A stretch of 64,000 nt of DNA from Microbispora corallina (GTDB taxonomy: Bacteria > Actinomycetota > Actinomycetes > Streptosporangiales > Streptosporangiaceae). Below, piece after piece: positions 57,873 through 64,000 of this stretch. Under the pieces are notes generated by a model, which was not told the DNA's origin, did no database searches, and was given only the letters and a program-made list of their open reading frames with translations. Within the stretch, counting starts at the first letter, position 1; each line of letters begins with the position of its first letter. Location of the stretch: positions 1-64,000 of the forward strand of contig NZ_BOOC01000004.1 of assembly GCF_016863035.1 (NCBI RefSeq), given 5' to 3'. Made by a program: the position numbers and the translations under genes.

Positions 57873-59420
57873 ATGCACGACAACGAGGTCGTCGCCGTCG
57901 GGCCCGAGCCGCTCACCTTCGAGGACGTCGTCCGGGTCGCCCGGTACAACGCGCCGGTGCGGCTGACGGACGACGCGATCGCGGAGATGGCCGCCTCCCG
58001 CGGGAGGATCGAGGAGCTGGCGGAGGGCGACACCCCCGCGTACGGCGTCTCCACCGGTTTCGGCGCCCTCGCCACCCGGCACATCGACCCGTCGTTGCGG
58101 GCGCGGCTCCAGCGCAGCCTGGTCCGCTCGCACGCCGCCGGCTCGGGTCCGGAGGTCGAGACCGAGGTCACCCGGGCGATGATGCTGCTGCGCCTGCGGA
58201 CGCTCGCCAGCGGCCACACCGGGGTCCGGCCGGCCACGGCCCGCGTCCTGGAGTCCCTCCTGAACGCGAAGATCACGCCGGTCGTCCACGAGTACGGAAG
58301 CCTCGGGTGCTCGGGGGACCTCGCGCCGCTGTCCCACGTCGCCCTGACGATCATGGGCGAGGGCGTGGTCCGGGACGCGTACGGGCGGCTCAGGCAGGCC
58401 GGCGAGGCGCTCAAGGAGTGCGGGATCGAGCCGGTGGAGCTGGCCGCCAAGGAGGGTCTCGCCCTGATCAACGGCACCGACGGCATGCTCGGCATGCTGG
58501 TGCTCGCCCTCGGCGACCTCACCCGCCTGCTCAGGACCGCGGACATCACGGCGGCCATGAGCGTCGAGGCCCTCCTCGGCACCGACTACGTCTTCGCGGC
58601 CGACCTGCAGGCGTTGCGCCCGCACCCCGGGCAGGCCGCCGCGGCGGCAAACATGCGGGCGCTGCTCGCCGGCTCCGGGGTGATGGCCTCCCACCGGGAC
58701 GGCTCGTGCACCCGGGTCCAGGACGCGTACTCGCTGCGCTGCGCCCCGCAGGTGGCCGGCGCCGCCAGGGACACCGTGGCCCACGCCGCGACCGTCGCCG
58801 CCCGCGAGCTGGCCAGCGCCATCGACAACCCGGTCGTGCTGGCGGACGGCCGGGTGGAGTCGAACGGCAACTTCCACGGCGCCCCCGTGGCGTACGTGCT
58901 GGACTTCCTGGCCATCGCGGTGGCCGACCTCGCCTCGATCTCCGAGCGGCGGACCGACCGGATGCTCGACGTGGCGCGCAGCCACGGCCTGCCGGCCTTC
59001 CTGGCCGACGACCCCGGCGTGGACTCCGGGCACATGATCGCCCAGTACACGCAGGCGGCCGTCGTGTCGGAGCTGAAGCGGCTGGCGGCGCCGGCGAGCG
59101 TCGACTCGATCCCGAGCTCGGCCATGCAGGAGGACCACGTCTCCATGGGCTGGTCGGCCGGGCGCAAGCTGCGCAGGGCCGTCGACGGCCTCACCCGCGT
59201 GCTCGCCGTGGAGCTGCTGACCGCGGCCCGGGCCCTCGACCTGCGCCGCCCCCACGAGCCCGCCCCCGGCACGGGCGCGGTCGTGCGGGCGCTGCGCGAG
59301 GCCGTGGCGGGCCCGGGTCCCGACCGGTTCCTCGCCCCGGAGATCGAGGCGGCCGTCCAGCTCGTCGCCGACGGCACCGTGGTCAACGCCGCCGAGTCCG
59401 CCGTCGGCGCCCTCGCCTGA
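57873..59420 (+). CDS. hutH: histidine ammonia-lyase
   Basis: The 515-residue enzyme eliminates ammonia from L-histidine to give urocanate, the first step of histidine use. The MIO prosthetic group forms from GSLGCSGDLAPLSH, in which the usual Ala-Ser-Gly is Cys-Ser-Gly, a variant also known in active actinomycete enzymes. Also present: the Tyr loop in TPAYGVSTGFGALATR, KEGLALINGTDGMLG, QDAYSLRCAPQVAGA and SIPSSAMQEDHVSMG. No hutU, hutI or hutG neighbours are seen, as in streptomycetes where hut genes are scattered. ATG 57873. Confidence 0.93.
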   Translation: MHDNEVVAVGPEPLTFEDVVRVARYNAPVRLTDDAIAEMAASRGRIEELAEGDTPAYGVSTGFGALATRHIDPSLRARLQRSLVRSHAAGSGPEVETEVTRAMMLLRLRTLASGHTGVRPATARVLESLLNAKITPVVHEYGSLGCSGDLAPLSHVALTIMGEGVVRDAYGRLRQAGEALKECGIEPVELAAKEGLALINGTDGMLGMLVLALGDLTRLLRTADITAAMSVEALLGTDYVFAADLQALRPHPGQAAAAANMRALLAGSGVMASHRDGSCTRVQDAYSLRCAPQVAGAARDTVAHAATVAARELASAIDNPVVLADGRVESNGNFHGAPVAYVLDFLAIAVADLASISERRTDRMLDVARSHGLPAFLADDPGVDSGHMIAQYTQAAVVSELKRLAAPASVDSIPSSAMQEDHVSMGWSAGRKLRRAVDGLTRVLAVELLTAARALDLRRPHEPAPGTGAVVRALREAVAGPGPDRFLAPEIEAAVQLVADGTVVNAAESAVGALA

Positions 59421-59438
59421 AACCTGTGACCCGGGCGG

Positions 59439-60650
59439 TCAGGAGACGGCGGCGACCAGCTCGACCTCCAGGAGCAGGCCGGGGCGGAACAGCCGCGGCA
59501 CCTCGACCGTCGTGCTCGCGGGCGGCTCGCCCGTGATGTGGCGCCGCCGCACGGCCCCGTACTGCGGCAGCAGGTCCATGTCGGTCAGGAACGTCCGGAT
59601 GTGCAGCACCCGGTCGAACGACGAGCCCTGGTCGGCGAGGATGCGGCGCAGGTTCTCCATGACGAACTCGGCCTGGCGGGTCATGTCGCCCTCGCCCACG
59701 ACCCGGTCGTCCTCGTCGAGGGCCACCTGGCCGGAGACGAAGAGCAGGTCGCCGGCCCGGGTGGCGTGCGAGTAGTAGCCGTTGGTCGCGGGGACCGAGG
59801 CCGGGTTCAGCCTGCGCACCGGCTCCCGCGGGCCGGCGGCCTCGGCGAACGGGATGATCGCCGTGAGGTCCCGGTCCGCCAGGCCCGCCGCGGCCGCCTC
59901 GGCCAGCCGGTCGCGGGCCGCCGCGGCCACCGACTGGGCGCTCCCCGGCCCCTCGGTGCCGAGCCGCAGGTCCTTCGCCGCCAGGCCCAGCGCGTACCGC
60001 GTTTCTGAAGGGCCCGACTCGACGGCGGGCCGCAGCCGCTCCGCGAGCGGCCCGAGCGGCGTGGCGGACAGGACGTCGACGAGGGCCGACCGGTCCAGCC
60101 CGAGCGCCCGCGCGTAGGCGAGGCCCTCGGCCAGCCCCACCTGGGCGGAGACGAACACGTTCATCACGGCCAGCTTGGTCGCCGCGCCCGTGCCCGGGCC
60201 GCCCGTCTCCCTGACGGTCCCGAAGACGGACAGCACCTCCCGCACCCGGGCGACGTCGCCGGGCGCGCCGCCCGCGAGCACGGTCAGCGTGCCGTCCGCG
60301 GCCGGCCCGACGCTGCCGAGCACGGGGGCGTCGACCAGGGCCACCCCCTCGGGGAGCAGGCCGCGCACCCGCCGGACGGCGTCCGGCCCGATCGTGGACA
60401 TCTCGACGAGCGCCGACCCCGGCCGCAGTCCCGGCCACGCGGCCCCCACGACGTCCTCCACGGCCCGCGGATCGCTGAGCATCGTCACCACAATGTCCGC
60501 TTCCGCCACGGCCGCCTCCGGTGAGGGGGCCGAGCGCGCGCCGGGCACCTGTTTCGGCGTACGGTTCCATACGGTCACGTCGTGCCCGGCGGCGACCAGC
60601 CGCCCGGCCATGGGGGCGCCCATGCGCCCCAACCCCAGAAAAGCGATCAC
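59439..60650 (-). CDS. beta-hydroxyacid dehydrogenase fused to RidA
   Basis: The product of about 403 residues has two enzymes in one chain. Residues 1-285 are a 3-hydroxyisobutyrate-type dehydrogenase or imine reductase: IAFLGLGRMGAPMAGRLVAA (NAD(P) site), VDAPVLGSVGPAADGTLTVL, and TGAATKLAVMNVFVSAQVGL with the catalytic Lys. Residues about 290-403 are a RidA/YjgF domain: ATRAGDLLFVSGQVALDEDD, MENLRRILADQGSSFDRVLH, PASTTVEVPRLFRPGLLLEV. RidA hydrolyses reactive enamines/imines, so the fusion could handle an imine made or reduced by the first domain. GTG 60650 starts the NAD site; no clear ribosome site. Divergent from a LysR gene. Confidence 0.87.
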   Translation of the reverse strand: MIAFLGLGRMGAPMAGRLVAAGHDVTVWNRTPKQVPGARSAPSPEAAVAEADIVVTMLSDPRAVEDVVGAAWPGLRPGSALVEMSTIGPDAVRRVRGLLPEGVALVDAPVLGSVGPAADGTLTVLAGGAPGDVARVREVLSVFGTVRETGGPGTGAATKLAVMNVFVSAQVGLAEGLAYARALGLDRSALVDVLSATPLGPLAERLRPAVESGPSETRYALGLAAKDLRLGTEGPGSAQSVAAAARDRLAEAAAAGLADRDLTAIIPFAEAAGPREPVRRLNPASVPATNGYYSHATRAGDLLFVSGQVALDEDDRVVGEGDMTRQAEFVMENLRRILADQGSSFDRVLHIRTFLTDMDLLPQYGAVRRRHITGEPPASTTVEVPRLFRPGLLLEVELVAAVS

Positions 60651-60665
60651 GGCCGGGACGCTAGT

Positions 60666-60677
60666 GGAGGATCCTCC
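60666..60677. promoter_or_regulatory. palindrome GGAGGATCCTCC between fusion gene and LysR gene
   Basis: A perfect 12-base palindrome at the centre of the short divergent gap, flanked by GTGGA/TCCAC. It may be the LysR binding site, though the classical T-N11-A pattern is only loosely matched. Confidence 0.45.
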
Positions 60678-60722
60678 TATTCCACCAGCGATTAGATCGC
60701 ATGGAAGCCATACCGCGAACGC

Positions 60723-61625
60723 ATGGATGGGAGCATGTTCGAGACCGACGCGCTGGTGCTGCTCGACATCGTGGCCCGTACCGGGTCCTTCACAGCGGCC
60801 GCCCTCCAGCTCAGTCACACCCAGTCCGCCGTCTCCCGCCGGATCGCCTCCCTCGAGGCCGAGGCGGGCGGCCCGCTGTTCGAGCGGCTTCCCCGCGGCG
60901 TACGGCTGACGCCGGCGGGGCGGGCGCTGCACCGCCACGCCCGCGAGGTGCTGGAGCGCCTGCGCCGGGCCGGCGAGGAGCTGTCGGCCATCCACACGGG
61001 GACGGGCGGGCGGCTGCGCGTGGGGGCGTTCGCGACGGCCAACGCGGTGCTCGTGCCCGCGGCCCTGCGCGCGTTCCGCGAGGCGAGCCCCGAGGTGGGG
61101 GTGACGCTCGTGGAGGGCCTGAGCGGCGCGCTCATGGAGGCCCTCGGCCGGGGGGAGATCGACATCGCCGTGGTCAGCGACTACCCCTCCGGGCTGGGGC
61201 CGGGGGAGGACGCCGAGGTCGTGCCGCTGATGGAGGACGAGCTCCTGGTCGCCCTCCCCGCCGACCACCCGCTGGCCGCCTGGGAGGAGGTGGACCTGCG
61301 CGACCTGAAGGACGAGAGCTGGATCGAGGGCGCGCCCCCGGGCAGCGCCACCATGCTCGCGGCCGCCTGCGCCCGGGCCGGCTTCACCCCGCGCGTGGAC
61401 ATCAGGATCGCCGAGTGGACCGGCAAGCTCGGGTACGTCGCGGCCGGCCTCGGGGTGACACTGGTGCCGGCCATGGCCGCCCCCGCCGTGCGGAGCGATC
61501 TCGCGCTGCGGCGGCTCGGCGACCTCGCGCCCCGGCGGTCGGTGTACGCGGCCCTGCCGCGCACGACGGCCCTCCCGGCCGCCCGCACGCTCCTGGCCCT
61601 CCTGCGCGACCGCGTCCCCGCCTGA
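60723..61625 (+). CDS. LysR-family transcriptional regulator
   Basis: The 300-residue protein starts with the LysR HTH: LVLLDIVARTGSFTAAALQL, SHTQSAVSRRIASLEAEAGG. An effector domain follows (LRVGAFATANAVLVPAALRA, DIAVVSDYPSG, AGLGVTLVPAMAAPAVR). ATG 60723 or ATG 60735 could be the start. It is divergent from the dehydrogenase-RidA gene and probably controls it. A hairpin at 61640-61658 ends the unit. Confidence 0.9.
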   Translation: MDGSMFETDALVLLDIVARTGSFTAAALQLSHTQSAVSRRIASLEAEAGGPLFERLPRGVRLTPAGRALHRHAREVLERLRRAGEELSAIHTGTGGRLRVGAFATANAVLVPAALRAFREASPEVGVTLVEGLSGALMEALGRGEIDIAVVSDYPSGLGPGEDAEVVPLMEDELLVALPADHPLAAWEEVDLRDLKDESWIEGAPPGSATMLAAACARAGFTPRVDIRIAEWTGKLGYVAAGLGVTLVPAMAAPAVRSDLALRRLGDLAPRRSVYAALPRTTALPAARTLLALLRDRVPA

Positions 61626-61639
61626 CCCGCTGCGAGAGG

Positions 61640-61658
61640 CGGGCGACGGTTTCGCCCG
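61640..61658 (+). terminator. hairpin after the LysR gene
   Basis: CGGGCGA and TCGCCCG arms with a 5-base loop, 15 bases after the stop. Confidence 0.55.
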
Positions 61659-61686
61659 GTGTGCTGCGTGTTGCGACAATGGAGGC

Positions 61687-62694
61687 GTGCACGACGCATT
61701 CGCCCACGTCGGGGGACGCCTGGCCACCGGCCTGCGGGACGTGACGACCGACCTCGCCGCCCTCGACGGCGAGGGGTGGTGGGCCGTCGTCGTGACGTAC
61801 GAGGGCAAGGTGACCTGTGCCCGCTTCGACCGGGTGCGCCCGGCGCCGCTGCCCCCGCCGTCCCGGCCCTGGCGGGGCCCGCGGCGCGAGGCGTGGCGCA
61901 GCTCGCTCGACCGGACGGCGTACGAGCGGGGCGTGCAGCGGATCCGGGACCACATCGAGCGGGGCGAGGTCTACCAGGCCAACCTGTGCCGGATCCTGTC
62001 CGCGCCGCTCCCCGGCCCGGCGGGCCCCCTCGCCCTGGCCGCGCGGCTGGCCGAGGGCAACCCGGCGCCGTACGCCGCGGTGGTCGACGTGCCGGGGCTG
62101 GCCGTGGTGTCGGCCTCGCCGGAGCTGTACCTGTCGCGCAGGGGCGAGGTGATCGAGTCGCGGCCGATCAAGGGGACCGGGGCGACCGCGGCCGACCTCC
62201 TCGAGAAGGACTACCCGGAGAACCTGATGATCGTGGACCTCGTCCGCAACGACCTGGGCCGCGTGGCCACGGTAGGCTCGGTGTCGGTGCCCTCCCTCTT
62301 CGCGATCGAGGAGCACCCCGGGCTGGTCCACCTGGTGTCGACCGTACGCGCCCGGCTTGACCGGGAAGCCGGCTGGCCGGAGCTGTTCGCCGCCACCTTC
62401 CCGCCCGGGTCGGTGACGGGGGCGCCGAAATCCTCCGCGCTCCACGTCATCAACGAGCTCGAACCGGAGCCCCGCGGGCCCTACTGTGGGGCCGTGGGCT
62501 GGGTCGACGCCGACAGGCGCGAGGGGGCGCTGGCCGTTGGCATACGCACCTTCTGGATCGAGCACGACACGGTCCGGTTCGGCACAGGCGCGGGCATCAC
62601 CTGGGGCTCCGACCCCCGGCTGGAGTGGCGCGAGACCGAGCTCAAGGCCGCCCGGCTGATCGGGCTCGCGTCGGAAGGCGGGCCGCGCGCATAG
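61687..62694 (+). CDS. pabB: aminodeoxychorismate synthase component I (short form)
   Basis: The 335-residue chorismate-binding enzyme has RGEVYQANLCRIL, SASPELYLSRRGEVIESRPI followed by KGTGATAA, ENLMIVDLVRNDLGRV, FPPGSVTGAPK and GTGAGITWGSDPRLEW. The Lys in PIKGT marks the aminodeoxychorismate synthase (folate) branch rather than anthranilate synthase (PIAGT). The N-terminal domain is much shorter than in typical PabB of about 450 residues; the catalytic half is complete. No glutaminase (pabA) is adjacent. GTG 61687 directly follows GGAGG, close spacing. The next gene, 14 bases on, would complete the pathway to p-aminobenzoate. Confidence 0.87.
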   Translation: MHDAFAHVGGRLATGLRDVTTDLAALDGEGWWAVVVTYEGKVTCARFDRVRPAPLPPPSRPWRGPRREAWRSSLDRTAYERGVQRIRDHIERGEVYQANLCRILSAPLPGPAGPLALAARLAEGNPAPYAAVVDVPGLAVVSASPELYLSRRGEVIESRPIKGTGATAADLLEKDYPENLMIVDLVRNDLGRVATVGSVSVPSLFAIEEHPGLVHLVSTVRARLDREAGWPELFAATFPPGSVTGAPKSSALHVINELEPEPRGPYCGAVGWVDADRREGALAVGIRTFWIEHDTVRFGTGAGITWGSDPRLEWRETELKAARLIGLASEGGPRA

Positions 62695-62708
62695 GAACGG
62701 AGAAGGAG

Positions 62709-63539
62709 ATGGCAGTACCCATCTGGGTCAACGGGGAGCTGTACGAGCCCGACAAGGCCGTGGTGTCGGTGTTCGACCACGGTCTGATGGTCGGCGACGG
62801 AGTGTTCGAGACGATCAAGGCGGTCGACGGCGAGTCCTTCGCCCTCACCCGGCACCTCGACCGCCTCGCGCTGTCCGCCAAGCGGATGGACCTCCCCGAG
62901 CCCGACCTGGCCGCGATCGCCGACGGCGTGCGCCGCTGCCTGGAGGCCGCCCCGAAGTGGCCGCTCGCCCGGATCAGGATCACTTACACGAGCGGCCCGG
63001 GCCCGCTGGGCTCCGACCGCGGCGGGGCCGGGTCGAACACGATCGTCATCGTGGGCGAGCAGGCGCCGTTCCCGGCGACCGCCGACGTGGCCGTAGTGCC
63101 CTGGCCGCGCAACGAGCGGGGCGCGCTCGCCGGCGTCAAGAGCACGTCGTACGGCGACAACGCCAAGGCCCTCGTGTACGCCAAGGAGCGCGGCGGCGCG
63201 GAGGCGATCTTCGAGAACCTCGCCGGCGACCTCTGCGAGGGCACCGGCAGCAACATCTTCATCGTCACCGGCGGCCGCCTGATCACGCCCACGCTCGCCT
63301 CCGGCTGCCTCGCCGGCATCACCCGGGCGCTCACGCTCGAGTGGTACGGCGGCGAGGAGGCCGACGTGCCGATCTCGGCGCTGTACGAGGCGGAGGAGGC
63401 GTTCCTCACCTCCACCACCCGGGACATCCAGCCGATCAGGGCCGTCAACGGTGTGGTGCTGCCCGCCGCCCCCGGCCCGGTCACGCTGGCCGCCATGAAG
63501 GCCTTCGCCGAGCGGGCCGCGGGCGACCTCGACCCGTGA
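62709..63539 (+). CDS. pabC: class IV aminotransferase / aminodeoxychorismate lyase
   Basis: The 276-residue PLP enzyme has VSVFDHGLMVGDGVFETIKA at the N-terminus, VKSTSYGDNAKALVYAKERG with the PLP Lys, DLCEGTGSNIFIVTGGRLIT and FLTSTTRDIQPIRAVNG. Fold-type IV includes aminodeoxychorismate lyase, branched-chain and D-amino-acid aminotransferases. Position directly after pabB favours the lyase that releases p-aminobenzoate. ATG 62709 follows GAGAAGGAG. Length normal. Confidence 0.87.
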   Translation: MAVPIWVNGELYEPDKAVVSVFDHGLMVGDGVFETIKAVDGESFALTRHLDRLALSAKRMDLPEPDLAAIADGVRRCLEAAPKWPLARIRITYTSGPGPLGSDRGGAGSNTIVIVGEQAPFPATADVAVVPWPRNERGALAGVKSTSYGDNAKALVYAKERGGAEAIFENLAGDLCEGTGSNIFIVTGGRLITPTLASGCLAGITRALTLEWYGGEEADVPISALYEAEEAFLTSTTRDIQPIRAVNGVVLPAAPGPVTLAAMKAFAERAAGDLDP

Positions 63540-63551
63540 CGCCCCGCCGGC

Positions 63552-64000
63552 TCAGCCCCGGCCGTACGGGTGCTGGCTCTGCGGGTTGAACCCCGTCATC
63601 CGCACCTTGCCGGCCGGGGCCGTCAGGGGATCGTCGAGGCGCAGCACGTCCAGGCCCTTGGTGATGTCGCTGGAGTAGATGTAGCCGTTGTAGTAGTAGG
63701 CCGACCAGGAGCCGCCGAGCTCCAGCTCCGGCGGCAGCGGCCCCCGCTCGAAGTAGGCGATCTCGCGGGGGTGGGCGGCGTCGGTGAAGTCCCATACCGA
63801 GACCCCGCCCATGTACCACGCCTGGACCATGACGTCCCGGCCCGGCACGGGGACGAGTGAGCCGTTGTGGGCCACGCAGTTCTCCTTCGGGCCCTGCGGG
63901 CGCGGGATCTTGTAGTAGCCCTGCCGGACCAGCCGGTGGTCGGGCGTCAGGGAGTAGACGGCGTCCGCGCCCTTCTCCGGGCTGACCTGGGCGTTGCAGG
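63552..64000 (-). CDS. LVIVD-repeat protein, 3' part only
   Basis: The last 149 or so codons of a minus-strand gene whose start is beyond the right edge. The readable part includes AVYSLTPDHRLVRQGYYKIP, KENCVAHNGSLVPVPGRDVM, VQAWYMGGVSVWDFTDAAHP and YYNGYIYSSDITKGLDVLRL. These are the repeating strands of a secreted LVIVD-type beta-propeller common in actinomycetes, function unknown. The frame is open to the window edge, so the GTG at 63875 is internal, not the start. Convergent with pabC. Confidence 0.8.
   Translation of the reverse strand, partial: CNAQVSPEKGADAVYSLTPDHRLVRQGYYKIPRPQGPKENCVAHNGSLVPVPGRDVMVQAWYMGGVSVWDFTDAAHPREIAYFERGPLPPELELGGSWSAYYYNGYIYSSDITKGLDVLRLDDPLTAPAGKVRMTGFNPQSQHPYGRG

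Noticed and set aside
1-64000. CRISPR arrays, rRNA genes and insertion sequences
   Set aside because: Looked for regularly spaced repeats, rRNA sequence and transposase motifs; none seen.

Overview
The window is a very GC-rich (roughly 70% or more), densely packed stretch of an actinomycete chromosome. GTG and TTG starts are frequent, F420/deazaflavin-type oxidoreductases occur several times, a class Ia ribonucleotide reductase sits behind a cobalamin riboswitch, and glgC/glgM-type glycogen genes are divergent. The family content fits a Streptosporangiales-like or Streptomyces-like filamentous actinomycete; this placement is inference from gene families, not a database match. No phage, insertion sequence, CRISPR array or plasmid origin was seen. 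Most of the region looks like ordinary chromosome.

Layout. 0.3-3.3 kb: a membrane-anchored XRE protein with a glycosidase-like outer domain, then a TctC-like lipoprotein. 3.3-7 kb: tandem NrdR-type boxes, a B12 riboswitch and nrdAB. 7-11 kb: an MscS channel, a beta-helix-like membrane protein and a DUF5685 protein with an extreme Cys/Asp tail. 11-12.4 kb: an enoyl-CoA hydratase gene cut by an in-frame amber codon, and an Rv1733c-like membrane protein. 12.4-15 kb: divergent glgC/glgM. 15-25 kb: alcohol dehydrogenase, YfiH-family enzyme, Ca2+/H+ antiporter, two MarR-type regulators with targets, a secreted repeat protein, a BrkB-like membrane protein and two PAP2 phosphatases. 25-28.8 kb: TetR/hydrolase pair, a tRNA Gly-Cys-Val cluster, an ACT-domain protein and a Dus enzyme.

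28.9-41.3 kb: DUF3516-type RNA helicase, orphan histidine kinase, rhomboid protease, a TetR/Ddn-like operon facing a drug efflux pump, gnd, a secreted TIGR03118-like protein, a beta-propeller protein and a sulfotransferase. 41.4-43.9 kb: a compact four-gene operon (WXG-type small protein, ESX-like/calpain-type cysteine protease, and two related small proteins, one a lipoprotein). This is the best candidate for a poorly described system. 43.9-57 kb: MFS/HxlR pair, anti-sigma-like ATPase, a Spd-like membrane protein, adenosine deaminase family protein, MarR, epoxide hydrolase, an LLM-hemerythrin fusion, two tandem nucleotidyltransferases, a SAV2177-type methyltransferase, a second LLM enzyme, and a second, identical tRNA Gly-Cys-Val cluster. 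57-64 kb: ArsR regulator, hutH, a beta-hydroxyacid dehydrogenase-RidA fusion facing a LysR regulator, pabB-like and pabC-like genes, and the 3' part of a LVIVD-repeat protein running off the right edge.

A recurring theme is a regulator divergent from, or next to, its likely target with a clear palindromic operator between them (18.55, 19.97, 25.66, 34.54, 45.32 and 48.99 kb; also 57.07 kb upstream of an ArsR gene). Several regulator genes appear leaderless, with a -10-like hexamer 6-8 bases before the start codon. Coordinates of genes follow the start I judged most likely; alternatives are stated per entry. All family calls are from reading the translated sequence, without searches.
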